A stretch of 64,000 nt of DNA from DASPTT01 sp035623275. Lineage in GTDB: Bacteria; Actinomycetota; Acidimicrobiia; Acidimicrobiales; UBA8190. The notes under the pieces were generated by a model that saw only the letters and a list, made by a program, of their open reading frames with translations, searched no databases and was not told where the DNA came from. Each line of letters begins with the position of its first letter. Position 1 is the stretch's first letter. Made by a program: the position numbers and the translations under genes. The stretch is taken from contig DASPTT010000166.1 of assembly GCA_035623275.1 (NCBI GenBank), forward strand, positions 13,242 to 77,241, read 5' to 3'. Positions 17,249-24,999 of the stretch are shown here, one piece after another.

Positions 17249-18181
17249 ATGCCCGCGCCCGTGGCGCTCGTCGGCCCCACCGCGACGGGCAAGTCGACGC
17301 TGGCGCTGGCGCTGGCGCGCCGGCGACCCGGTGTCGAGATCGTCTCGGTCGACTCGATGGCGGTCTACCGGGGTATGGACATCGGCACGGCCAAGGCCGA
17401 CGCCGCGGCGCGGGCCGCGGTGCCCCATCACCTGCTCGACCAGGTCGAGCCGGACGAGCCCTACACCGTCCACCAATTCCAGCGCGCGGCGCGCCGGGCC
17501 CTGGCCGACATCGCGGGGCGCGGCAACCGGGCGCTGCTCGTGGGCGGGACGGGACTGTACCTGCGCGCCGTGGTCGACGACCTGGAGCTGCCGGGCCGCT
17601 TCCCCGAGGTGGTGGTCGCCCTCGAGCGCGACGCGCAAGGGCCCGCGGGCGTGGCCGGGCTGCACGCCCGTCTCGCCGCGCTGGACCCCGTCGCCGCGGC
17701 GCGCACGACGACGACCAACCGGCGCCGGGTGGTGCGTGCCCTGGAGGTCACCATCGGCGCGGGACGTCCCTTCTCGTCGTTCGGTCCGGGACTGCAGGCC
17801 TACCCGCCCACCGCTGTGACGTTGGTGGGGATCCCCTTCGTGGCCGAGCTCCACGACCCGCGCATCGAGGCACGCTTCGCCGCACTGGTGGACGCCGGCC
17901 TCGTCGAGGAGGTCCGGGCCCTCAGCGCGCGCCCGGGCGGGCTGTCACGCACCGCCCGCCAGGCGCTCGGCTATCGCGAGGTCTTGGCCCATCTCGAGGA
18001 GGGCGTGCCCCTGCACGCCGCGCTGGAGCAGGCCGTGCGCCGCACCAAGGCGTTCGCCCGCCGGCAGTGGGCGTGGTTCCGACGCGACCCGCGGATCCGG
18101 TGGCTGGACCCGCAGGGCGAGCTCCTCGAGCAGCTCCTCGCCTGCTGGGACGAGGTGGGAGAATCGACCCATGGCCGGTGA
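17249..18181 (+). CDS. miaA: tRNA dimethylallyltransferase
   Basis: 310 residues; transfers dimethylallyl from DMAPP to A37 of tRNAs reading UNN codons. P-loop GPTATGKS (9-16), DSMAVYRGMDIGTAK and LLVGGTGLYLRA are hallmark motifs. The C-terminal RRTKAFARRQWAWFR helix is typical. It is coupled to miaB (2-base gap) and overlaps dapF by 11 bases. Confidence 0.95.
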   Translation: MPAPVALVGPTATGKSTLALALARRRPGVEIVSVDSMAVYRGMDIGTAKADAAARAAVPHHLLDQVEPDEPYTVHQFQRAARRALADIAGRGNRALLVGGTGLYLRAVVDDLELPGRFPEVVVALERDAQGPAGVAGLHARLAALDPVAAARTTTTNRRRVVRALEVTIGAGRPFSSFGPGLQAYPPTAVTLVGIPFVAELHDPRIEARFAALVDAGLVEEVRALSARPGGLSRTARQALGYREVLAHLEEGVPLHAALEQAVRRTKAFARRQWAWFRRDPRIRWLDPQGELLEQLLACWDEVGESTHGR

Positions 18182-19088
18182 GCGGCTGGGACTGCGCAAG
18201 CACCACGGTGCGGGCAACGACTTCCTCGTCCTGCTCGATCCCGACGGCGCGCGCCCCGTCTCGGGTGCCGAGGCGCGCGCGCTGTGCGACCGCCATCGCG
18301 GCGTGGGTGGCGACGGTCTCCTGCGGGCGACACGTCCCGCGCCGGGCACCTTGGTCATGGAGCTGTACAACGCGGACGGCTCCGTGGCGGAGATGAGCGG
18401 CAACGGGATCCGCTGCTTCGTCCAGGCGGCGGTGCAGACCGGGCTGGCCGCGCCTGGGCTCGTCGAGGTGGTGACCGCGGCCGGGAGGCGGTCGGTCACC
18501 TACGAGGCGGGGGAGGAGCCCGGGTCGGGCGTCGCCGCCGTCGGCATGGGTGCCGCCCGCGTGGGGGAGGAGATCGCGCTCGACGAGCTGCCCGGCGCCC
18601 GCGCGCGCCTCGTGGACATGGGCAACCCCCACGTGGTGATCCTCGGGGACGCGGTCGACGGTGCCACGCTGGCCCGGGTGGGGCCCGTCGTCTCCGCGCG
18701 CCGGCCGGCGGGGGCCAACGTCGAGTTCGTCTGGCCCGGGCCCGGCGCCCGGGAGCTGTCGATGCGCGTCTGGGAACGCGGCGTGGGGGAGACGCTGGCC
18801 TGCGGGACCGGCGCCTGCGCGGTGGCGGCCGCGGCGGCGACGTGGGGGCTCGGGCAGGCGACCACCCGGGTCCACAGCCCGGGTGGGGTGCTGGAGGTGA
18901 CGCTCGGGGCGGACGAGATCGTGCTGCGCGGCCCCACCCGCCACGTGGCCGACGTGGTGGTGTCCGAGGCGGTGCTGGCGGCCATGGTGGCCGACGCGGG
19001 GCGCGGCGTGGACGAGCGCGCGGGCGCCGTGGGTGCGCCCGCGGGGGCCGCGGCCAGGGCGGCGGTGGAGGTGCCGGCGCGACCGTGA
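18171..19088 (+). CDS. dapF: Diaminopimelate epimerase, with Ser replacing a catalytic Cys
   Basis: 305 residues. DapF interconverts L,L- and meso-DAP with two catalytic cysteines acting as base and acid. The second is present (ACGTGACA, C211). The first, normally the Cys of the CGNG motif, is Ser: NADGSVAEMSGNGIRC puts S76 there (codon AGC, one base from TGC). HGAGNDF and the Asn/Glu substrate residues (GNPH, WERGVGET) are conserved, and the protein is otherwise full-length, with an Ala-rich tail. Context (miaA-dapF-hflX-dapC-dapD-dapE) supports a DAP role. Whether activity survives, or Cys82 helps, cannot be told from sequence. Confidence 0.88.
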   Translation: MAGERLGLRKHHGAGNDFLVLLDPDGARPVSGAEARALCDRHRGVGGDGLLRATRPAPGTLVMELYNADGSVAEMSGNGIRCFVQAAVQTGLAAPGLVEVVTAAGRRSVTYEAGEEPGSGVAAVGMGAARVGEEIALDELPGARARLVDMGNPHVVILGDAVDGATLARVGPVVSARRPAGANVEFVWPGPGARELSMRVWERGVGETLACGTGACAVAAAAATWGLGQATTRVHSPGGVLEVTLGADEIVLRGPTRHVADVVVSEAVLAAMVADAGRGVDERAGAVGAPAGAAARAAVEVPARP

Positions 19089-20344
19089 CCCTCATCGAAC
19101 GCTCGTTCCGGGAGCGGATCGTGCTCGTCGGCGTGCTCTTCCCCTGGACGTCCGCCGACACGGTGGACGCGGACCTCGACGAGCTGGCCCTGCTGGTCGA
19201 CACCGCCGGTGCCGACGTCGTCGGGCGCGTCGTCCAGCGCCGGGACCGGCCGGATCCCGCGACCTTCCTGGGGGCGGGCAAGGCCGAGGAGCTGCATCTG
19301 CTGGCCGAGCAGGTTGACGCCGACACGGTCGTGTTCGACGACGAGCTCACCCCGGCCCAGCAGCGCAACCTGGAGAAGATCCTCGGTCGCACCGCGATCG
19401 ACCGCACCGCGGTGATCCTCGACATCTTCGCCCAGAACGCCCGCAGCCAGGAGGGCAAGGCCCAGGTCGAGCTGGCGCTCCTGCGCTACCGCCTTCCTCG
19501 ACTTCGCGGCCGGGGCAAGGCGCTGAGCCAGCAAGCGGGCGGCATCGGGACGCGGGGCCCGGGCGAGACCAAGCTCGAGGTGGACCGGCGGCGTCTCGTG
19601 CGGCGCATGGGCCGGCTCGAGCACGACCTCCAGGCGCTCACCGCGACCCGCCGCACACAGCGACGCGCCCGGCAGCGCTCCCGCCAGCGTGCCGTGTCGT
19701 TCGTGGGGTACACGAACGCGGGCAAGTCCACGTTGCTCAACGCGCTGACCGACGCCGACGTGGTGGTCGAGGACCGGCTCTTCTCCACCCTCGACCCGCG
19801 GACGCGCCGGCTCCATCTCCCCGGCGGGGAGACCGTGCTCGCCTCCGACACGGTCGGCTTCGTGCGCAAGCTGCCCCACCAGCTGGTGGAGGCGTTCCGC
19901 TCGACACTGGAGGTCGTGCGCGAGGCCGACCTCCTGGTGCACGTGGTCGACGGGTCCGCGCCCGCCCCCGACGCCCAGATCGACGCCGTGCGCGAGGTGC
20001 TGATGGAGATCGGCGCGGAGCGGGTGCCCGAATTGCTGGTGATCAACAAGGTCGACCGTACCGACGAGGCGCGGCGCGTGGCACGCGAGCACCCGGGCTC
20101 AATCGCCCTCTCCGCCCGTACGGGCGAGGGCCTGCCCGAGCTGCTGCGGTCGATCGGCGACCGCCTGCGCGCCGCGGATCGGGTGGTGGAGCTGGTGGTT
20201 CCCTTCGAACGCGGTGACGTGCTCGCCGCGGTGCACCGCGAGGGCGAGGTCGTCGACGAGACCCACGAGGAGGGCGGCACCATCGTCCACGTCGTGCTCG
20301 ACGACGCCGGGCGGGCCCGCTTCGCCGAGTTCGAGGCCTCGTGA
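19085..20344 (+). CDS. hflX: Ribosome-associated GTPase HflX
   Basis: 419 residues from GTG 19085, overlapping the dapF stop (GTGA). HflX binds 50S subunits and rescues or splits stalled ribosomes. The N-terminal HflX domain includes DPATFLGAGKAEEL and a glycine-rich QAGGIGTRGPGE linker. The G domain has GYTNAGKST (about 207-215), DTVGF (G3) and NKVD (G4). It sits in the common miaA-dapF-hflX order and overlaps dapC by 4 bases. Confidence 0.94.
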   Translation: MTLIERSFRERIVLVGVLFPWTSADTVDADLDELALLVDTAGADVVGRVVQRRDRPDPATFLGAGKAEELHLLAEQVDADTVVFDDELTPAQQRNLEKILGRTAIDRTAVILDIFAQNARSQEGKAQVELALLRYRLPRLRGRGKALSQQAGGIGTRGPGETKLEVDRRRLVRRMGRLEHDLQALTATRRTQRRARQRSRQRAVSFVGYTNAGKSTLLNALTDADVVVEDRLFSTLDPRTRRLHLPGGETVLASDTVGFVRKLPHQLVEAFRSTLEVVREADLLVHVVDGSAPAPDAQIDAVREVLMEIGAERVPELLVINKVDRTDEARRVAREHPGSIALSARTGEGLPELLRSIGDRLRAADRVVELVVPFERGDVLAAVHREGEVVDETHEEGGTIVHVVLDDAGRARFAEFEAS

Positions 20345-21555
20345 CGCCCGTGCCCGACGACGGCCCCGGGTTCACGCCGCCCCCGTATCCCTACGACCGG
20401 CTGGCCGAGATCGCCGCGCTGGCCGACGCACACCCCGGCGGCATGGTGGACCTGTCGGTGGGCACGCCCTGCGACCCCCCGCCCCCCGCGGTGGTCGATG
20501 CGCTCGGCACCTCGGGCCTCGAGCGCGGCTACCCGACCTCGGTGGGGAGCCCGGCGCTGCGCGAGGCGGTGGCCCGCTGGATCGACCGGCGCTTCGGCGT
20601 GGCCCTCGAACCCTCGGCGGTGGCCGCGTGCGTGGGCACCAAGGAGTTCGTGGCCTCCGCGGCCGGCTACCTCCGGCTGCGTCGCCCCGGGCGCGACACG
20701 GTGCTCGCCCCCTCCGTGGCCTATCCCACCTACGCCATGGGCGCCCGGCTGGCGGGCTGCCGGGCCGTGGCCATCCCGCCGGCGGCCGACGGCTCGCCCG
20801 ACCTGGGCGCGCTGGGCGCCGACGACCTGGCCCGCGCCGTGGTCCTGTGGGTCAATTCCCCCGCCAACCCCACCGGCGCGCTCGACGACCTGGCGGCGGC
20901 GGCCGCCGTCGGCAGGGCCCACGACGTGCCCGTGATCTCCGACGAGTGCTACGCGGAGTTCAGCTGGGCGCGCTGGCCGCCGGCCACCGTCCTGCAATCG
21001 GGGTCCGAGGGTGTGCTCGCCCTGCACTCGCTGTCGAAGCGCTCGAACCTGGCCGGGTTGCGCGTCGGCTGCTACGCGGGGGACCCGACCCTCGTGCGCT
21101 ACCTGGCCGAGGTCCGCAAGCATGCCGGGCTCATGGTCGCAGGGCCGGTCCAGGCCGCGGCCGTCGCCGCGTGGTCCGACGACGCGCACGTCGAGGCCCA
21201 GCGCGACCGCTACGCCCGGCGCCTCGAGCGCCTGGCCGAGGTCCTGCGCGCGGCCGGGCTGGCGGCGTCGCTCCCCGCGGGGGGCTTCTACCTGTGGGTC
21301 CCGGTGCCGGAGTGGGCCCGCGCCATGCCCGGCGCAGACGGCGCGGCCTGGGCCCTCGCCCGGGTGCTGTCCGAGCACGGGGGGATGCTCGTGAGCCCCG
21401 GCGACTTCTTCGGTCCGCACGGGGCGGGGTTCGTGCGCGTCGCTGCCGTCCAGCCCGACGACCGCATCGAGCTGGTGGCCCGGCGCCTCGCCGCCGCCGG
21501 CCCGCTCGGCGAACGGGCCGGCGCGGTGTCGGGCCGGCGCGGGCCGCGCCGCTAA
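20341..21555 (+). CDS. dapC: Succinyl-diaminopimelate aminotransferase
   Basis: 404-residue class I/II PLP aminotransferase. It has NSPANPTG, the PLP-contacting SDECY, the Schiff-base Lys in SLSKRSNLAGLRVG (near 232) and a C-terminal Arg in FVRVAAV. The DapC role (transamination of N-succinyl-2-amino-6-ketopimelate) is assigned from its place directly before dapD and dapE; sequence alone gives only the aminotransferase family. GTG start overlapping the hflX stop. Its TAA stop forms the first half of the dapD -10 box. Confidence 0.85.
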   Translation: MTPVPDDGPGFTPPPYPYDRLAEIAALADAHPGGMVDLSVGTPCDPPPPAVVDALGTSGLERGYPTSVGSPALREAVARWIDRRFGVALEPSAVAACVGTKEFVASAAGYLRLRRPGRDTVLAPSVAYPTYAMGARLAGCRAVAIPPAADGSPDLGALGADDLARAVVLWVNSPANPTGALDDLAAAAAVGRAHDVPVISDECYAEFSWARWPPATVLQSGSEGVLALHSLSKRSNLAGLRVGCYAGDPTLVRYLAEVRKHAGLMVAGPVQAAAVAAWSDDAHVEAQRDRYARRLERLAEVLRAAGLAASLPAGGFYLWVPVPEWARAMPGADGAAWALARVLSEHGGMLVSPGDFFGPHGAGFVRVAAVQPDDRIELVARRLAAAGPLGERAGAVSGRRGPRR

Positions 21556-21558
21556 CCT
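21553..21558 (+). promoter_or_regulatory. -10 box TAACCT of dapD (leaderless)
   Basis: TAACCT includes the dapC stop codon TAA and lies six bases before the ATG at 21565. Confidence 0.6.
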
Positions 21559-21564
21559 GCGGCG

Positions 21565-22392
21565 ATGGCCGATCTCCGTTCCCAGGTCGAGGAGCTGTGG
21601 GCCCGCGCCGGCGAGCTCGGCCCCGGTGACACCGACGCGCTGGCCGTGGTGAGCGAGGCGGTGGGCCTGCTCGACTCGGGCGAGGCGCGCGTGGCGGAGG
21701 TGGACCCGGCCACCGACACCGTGGTCGTCCACGCCTGGCTCAAGAGCGCGATCCTCCTGCTGTTCCGGCTCCGGGGCATCGAGACGATCGAGGTGGGCCC
21801 CTTCGAGTTCGCGGACAAGCTTCCCCTCAAGACCGGCTACGAGGCCGCCGGCGTGCGCGTCGTCCCCGGCGCCTCCGCCCGCTGGGGGTCGTTCATCGAC
21901 CGAGGGGCGATCCTCATGCCGAGCTACGTCAACATCGGTGCCCGGGTCGGCGCGGGCACGCTGGTCGACACCTGGGCCACCGTGGCCTCGTGCGCGCAGA
22001 TCGGCGAGCACGTGCACCTGTCGGGCGGGGTGGGCATCGGCGGCGTGCTCGAGCCGCCCAACGCCGCCCCCGTCATGGTCGGCGACCACGCCTTCATCGG
22101 GAGCCGCTGCATGGTCACCGACGGTGCGCGCGTCGGTGAGGGCGCGGTGCTCGGCGCCGGCACCATCCTCAACCCGTCCATCCCGGTGATCGACGCCGAA
22201 TCCGGCGCAGAGCTCGGGCGCGGCGTCGTCCCGGCCTGGAGCGTGGCCGTCAGCGCGTCGCGCCGGCGCGAGTTCCCCGGTGGCGAGTTCTTCCTGCCGT
22301 GTGTGCTGGTGATCAGGCGCCTCGAGCCCGGCGAGCGCCACGACAAGGCGCGGCTCGAGGCGGTGCTGCGCGACCAGCAGGTCGCGACGTGA
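21565..22392 (+). CDS. dapD: Tetrahydrodipicolinate N-succinyltransferase (E. coli-type DapD)
   Basis: 275 residues; succinylates tetrahydrodipicolinate from succinyl-CoA. The middle is a left-handed beta-helix of hexapeptide repeats. LMPSYVNIGA, LVDTWATVASCAQIG and VHLSGGVGIGGVLEP match the proteobacterial DapD form closely, rather than the longer, divergent trimeric form of Mycobacterium and Streptomyces. That identity comes from memory of family sequences, not a search. It sits between dapC and dapE, completing the succinylase branch. Confidence 0.94.
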   Translation: MADLRSQVEELWARAGELGPGDTDALAVVSEAVGLLDSGEARVAEVDPATDTVVVHAWLKSAILLLFRLRGIETIEVGPFEFADKLPLKTGYEAAGVRVVPGASARWGSFIDRGAILMPSYVNIGARVGAGTLVDTWATVASCAQIGEHVHLSGGVGIGGVLEPPNAAPVMVGDHAFIGSRCMVTDGARVGEGAVLGAGTILNPSIPVIDAESGAELGRGVVPAWSVAVSASRRREFPGGEFFLPCVLVIRRLEPGERHDKARLEAVLRDQQVAT

Positions 22393-22414
22393 CGTCGCGG
22401 GCGGCGCCGGGCGC

Positions 22415-23488
22415 GTGAGCGACCTCCTGGCCTTCACCGCCGAGCTCGTCGACATCCCGTCGGTCAGCCACGGCGAAGGCGCGCTGGCCGATCGCATCGA
22501 GCGGGACCTGCGTGCCTGCACGCACCTGCGGGTCGAGCGCACGGGCGACACGGTGGTGGCCCGCACCGCGCTGGGGCGCCCGCAGCGGCTGCTCCTGGGC
22601 GGCCACCTCGACACGGTGCCGCCCTTCGACGGCGGTGGGCACCGGATCGAGGGCGACACGCTGTGGGGACTCGGTGCCGTCGACATGAAGGGCGGTGTCG
22701 CCGTCCTCATGGACCTGGCCCGGCACGTGCCCGAGCCCCGGGTCGACCTGACCTTCGTGCTCTACGCCTGCGAGGAGGTGGAGCGCCACTACAACGCACT
22801 GGGCCACCTGGCGCGGACGGCGCCCGCCCTCGTCGCCGCGGACGCCGCCGTGCTGTGCGAGCCCACCGGCGGCGTGGTGGAGGCCGGCTGCCAGGGCACG
22901 ATGCGGGCGGTCGCCACCATCCGGGGGCGGCGGGCCCACAGTGCCCGCCCCTGGGCCGGTGTGAACGCCATCCACCGCGCCGCGGCGCTCCTCGACACCC
23001 TGGCCCGGTACGAGTCTCGGTCGGTGGTCCTCCAAGGGTGCACGTATCTCGAGCAGCTCCAGGCGGTGGGGGTCGAGGGCGGCGTCGCCGGCAACGTGGT
23101 GCCCGACGAGGCATCGGTGACGATCAATTACCGCTTCGCTCCCGATCGCGACCTGCCCGGCGCGGAGGCGGCGCTGCGCGCGCTGGTCTCGGCCGGCGTG
23201 GACCCCGAGGCCGGCGACGACCTCCGGGTGATGGACGCCGCGCCGGCGGCACCGCCCGCGCTCGATCACCCGCTGCTCGGCACCCTGGTCGCCGCCTCGG
23301 GAGCGCCGGCGCGGGCCAAGCTGGGGTGGACCGACGTGGCCACCTGCTGGGAGGCGGGGATCCCCGCGGCCAACTTCGGCCCCGGCGACCCGCTCCTGGC
23401 GCACACCCCCGACGAGCGGGTGACGCGGGCCGAGCTCGACCAGGCGCGCACCGTCCTCGGCGCGCTGGTCGGCGAGTCGCAGGCGTAG
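22415..23488 (+). CDS. dapE: Succinyl-diaminopimelate desuccinylase
   Basis: 357-residue M20 di-zinc amidohydrolase that releases L,L-DAP. Ligands are visible: H64 (GGHLDT), D90 (GAVDMKGG), the catalytic/bridging E120-E121 (ACEEVE), E149 (LCEPTG) and the C-terminal His in LAHTPDE. The length fits the actinobacterial DapE group. GTG start 22 bases after dapD. Its TAG stop abuts the lexA stop on the other strand with no gap, leaving no room for a separate terminator. Confidence 0.92.
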   Translation: MSDLLAFTAELVDIPSVSHGEGALADRIERDLRACTHLRVERTGDTVVARTALGRPQRLLLGGHLDTVPPFDGGGHRIEGDTLWGLGAVDMKGGVAVLMDLARHVPEPRVDLTFVLYACEEVERHYNALGHLARTAPALVAADAAVLCEPTGGVVEAGCQGTMRAVATIRGRRAHSARPWAGVNAIHRAAALLDTLARYESRSVVLQGCTYLEQLQAVGVEGGVAGNVVPDEASVTINYRFAPDRDLPGAEAALRALVSAGVDPEAGDDLRVMDAAPAAPPALDHPLLGTLVAASGAPARAKLGWTDVATCWEAGIPAANFGPGDPLLAHTPDERVTRAELDQARTVLGALVGESQA

Positions 23489-24118
23489 CTAGAGGCGGCG
23501 CAGGACGGTCACGACCTTGCCGTAGATCGTCGTCTCGGCGGGGTCGAGCTCCATGGGAGCCATGGCCGCGTTGGCCGGCGTCAGCACGATCTTGCCGCGC
23601 CGGCGGGTGAAGGTCTTCACCGTCGCCTCGTCCTCGTCGATCGCCGCCACCACCACGTCCCCGTTGTCGGCGTCGGGCTGCTGGCGGACCACGACGTAGT
23701 CGCCGTCGAAGATGCCGGCGTCGATCATCGAGTCGCCCCGGACCCGGAGCATGAAGAGCGAGCCCGTCCCGGTGAAGTCCTCGGGGAGGGGCAGGAGCTC
23801 CTCCACGTTCTCGCTCGCCAGCACGCCCGTGCCGGCGGCGACGTCGCCCACCAGGGGGACGTGGCGGGTCGGGCGGGCCGGCACCGCCGCCTTGGAGGAG
23901 GGGTCGTAGCGGACCTCGATGGCCCGGGGCTTGGTCGGGTCGCGCCGAAGGTAGCCCTCGCGTTGGAGCACGGAGAGGTGGGCGTGGACGGTGGAGGACG
24001 AGGTCAGGCCCACCGCCTCGCCGATCTCCCGGACCGAGGGCGGGTACCCGCGGTCCCGCAGCGAGCGGCCGATGAACTCCAGGATCTCCTGGCGCTTGCC
24101 GGACAGTGCTTCCGCCAT
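23489..24118 (-). CDS. lexA: SOS repressor LexA
   Basis: 209 residues. The winged helix-turn-helix (about 27-60) includes REIGEAVGLTSSSTVHAHL. The self-cleavage site is A95-G96 (DVAAGTG), with catalytic S130 (RGDSM) and K168 (TVKTF). The ATG at 24118 has a strong ribosome site (GAGGGGG), although the frame is open further upstream. It is divergent from the LysM gene and followed by nrdR on the far side, as in Mycobacterium. Its promoter carries LexA boxes, so it represses itself. Confidence 0.96.
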   Translation of the reverse strand: MAEALSGKRQEILEFIGRSLRDRGYPPSVREIGEAVGLTSSSTVHAHLSVLQREGYLRRDPTKPRAIEVRYDPSSKAAVPARPTRHVPLVGDVAAGTGVLASENVEELLPLPEDFTGTGSLFMLRVRGDSMIDAGIFDGDYVVVRQQPDADNGDVVVAAIDEDEATVKTFTRRRGKIVLTPANAAMAPMELDPAETTIYGKVVTVLRRL

Positions 24119-24170
24119 CGTTTCCCCCTCGGGAGCCGGGTGCCCACACGGTGGCCGGACACTCTTGGGC

Positions 24171-24184
24171 CGAACACTCGTTCC
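24171..24184. promoter_or_regulatory. LexA (SOS) box A, one mismatch
   Basis: CGAACACTCGTTCC against the actinobacterial/Bacillus pattern CGAAC-N4-GTTCG. It would lie in the lexA 5' leader. Confidence 0.6.
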
Positions 24185-24188
24185 TGAG

Positions 24189-24224
24189 CACTCGTGGTCG
24201 AACACCGGTGTCCGACCACGAGTG
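24189..24224. repeat. 36-base near-perfect palindrome in the lexA leader
   Basis: Two 18-base arms (24189-24206 and 24207-24224) with a single A/G mismatch and no spacer. It contains CGAACAC, like a LexA half-site. It lies between the predicted lexA transcription start (near 24238) and the coding region, so it would be a long hairpin in lexA mRNA. Confidence 0.95.
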
Positions 24225-24226
24225 GC

Positions 24227-24240
24227 CGAACACCAGTTCG
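24227..24240. promoter_or_regulatory. LexA (SOS) box B, perfect
   Basis: CGAACACCAGTTCG, over the predicted lexA transcription start. Confidence 0.85.
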
Positions 24241-24244
24241 CCCA

Positions 24245-24273
24245 ACCCTACCGCCCGTGACCCGGAGTATCAA
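24245..24273 (-). promoter_or_regulatory. lexA promoter
   Basis: On the minus strand TTGATA (24273-24268), a 17-base spacer, TAGGGT (24250-24245). LexA boxes B and C flank it on both sides. The leader would be about 120 bases. Confidence 0.75.
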
Positions 24274-24284
24274 ACACCTGTTCG
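24271..24284. promoter_or_regulatory. LexA (SOS) box C, one mismatch
   Basis: CAAACACCTGTTCG, overlapping the lexA -35 box. Extended to TCA...CGA at 24270-24285 it keeps symmetric outer bases. Confidence 0.8.
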
Positions 24285-24386
24285 ATGGGCGCCGGGGAGG
24301 ACCGTCACACCCGCCTGCCACGCTGGCGTCCGTGCACACCTCGCTGCGACACCCGCCACACCCGTCGCCGTCCGGGCCAGCGGCCC

Positions 24387-24421
24387 TTGACACGAACACA
24401 TGTTCGTGGTCTCATACCGGC
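24387..24421 (+). promoter_or_regulatory. LysM gene promoter
   Basis: TTGACA (24387-24392), a 17-base spacer, TCTCAT (24410-24415), then six bases to an ATG at 24422. LexA box D fills the spacer. The 359-base gap 24119-24477 is thus a two-way SOS control region. Bases 24286-24386 show nothing I recognise. Confidence 0.65.
24393..24406. promoter_or_regulatory. LexA (SOS) box D, perfect
   Basis: CGAACACATGTTCG, with CA/TG extending the symmetry, between the -35 and -10 of the LysM promoter. Confidence 0.9.
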
Positions 24422-24481
24422 ATGGCGAACATGCGTTCGGTCCCGGACCCGTTCCCACGGACGACGCGGGGACAGCGATGA
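24422..24481 (+). CDS. Possible 19-residue leader ORF before the LysM gene
   Basis: ATG at 24422, six bases after the predicted -10 box, reads MANMRSVPDPFPRTTRGQR and stops at TGA 24479-24481, overlapping the LysM ATG (ATGA). LexA box E is inside it. If translated, it would couple translation into the LysM gene. Whether it is real is uncertain, because an ATGA start creates the overlap automatically. Confidence 0.4.
   Translation: MANMRSVPDPFPRTTRGQR
24426..24439. promoter_or_regulatory. LexA (SOS) box E, perfect
   Basis: CGAACATGCGTTCG, just downstream of the predicted LysM transcription start. Confidence 0.88.
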
Positions 24482-24960
24482 GCGTCACCGGCCCGTCGCT
24501 CGGGACCGGCCATCGTCGGCGCGTCGCGACCTCGTCGCCCGCGGCGCCCCGACCCGGCGCATATCGCCTGGTCGCCGCCCCCGACCGTCCCGAGCAGGCC
24601 TGCCCCGGCCCCCGGCCGCGTCCCACGCGCGGCGGGCCGGGGCTCGAGCGCGCCGGCCGGCCTTCTGCCGCGGTCCGTCGGCGCCGGGTCCTGCTCGGGA
24701 CCGTCGCGGCGGCGTTGCTGGCCGTCCTCGCCCTCCCCTGGGGCGGTGCCGGGGGGCGTCCCCTCGCCACCCCCGGTCCCGCCCTGGCGGGGGCGGTGCC
24801 GGCCCACCACGCGCTGTACATCGTCCAGCCGGGCGACACGCTGTGGTCGATCGCCCAGCGCCTGGACCCGACGGGCGATCCCCGGCCGGTCGTGGCCGCG
24901 CTGGCACGGCAGGCGGGGAGTGACACCATCGTCCCCGGGGAGCATCTGCTCCTCCCCTGA
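24478..24960 (+). CDS. SOS-induced LysM membrane protein (ChiZ/Rv2719c-like)
   Basis: 160 residues: an Arg/Pro-rich disordered cytosolic N-terminus (1-70), one membrane segment (71-90) and an external LysM domain (114-159, YIVQPGDTLWSIAQ). This layout, with lexA divergent and nrdR following, matches Mycobacterium Rv2719c (ChiZ) and the Corynebacterium division suppressor region. Those proteins are induced by DNA damage and restrain division; the same role here is inference. LexA boxes D and E at its promoter support SOS control. ATG 24478 has a modest ribosome site. Confidence 0.82.
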   Translation: MSVTGPSLGTGHRRRVATSSPAAPRPGAYRLVAAPDRPEQACPGPRPRPTRGGPGLERAGRPSAAVRRRRVLLGTVAAALLAVLALPWGGAGGRPLATPGPALAGAVPAHHALYIVQPGDTLWSIAQRLDPTGDPRPVVAALARQAGSDTIVPGEHLLLP

Positions 24961-24986
24961 GCAAGGGCGCGCCGTAGTCCGGGCAC

Positions 24987-24992
24987 TACGGT
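24987..24992 (+). promoter_or_regulatory. -10 box TACGGT of nrdR (leaderless)
   Basis: TACGGT, seven bases, GTG at 25000. Confidence 0.55.
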
Positions 24993-24999
24993 TGGCCGC

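Noticed and set aside
24119..24205. N-terminal extension of LexA
   Set aside because: The extension would read through the control region, and ATG 24118 has a strong ribosome site and fits the family start.
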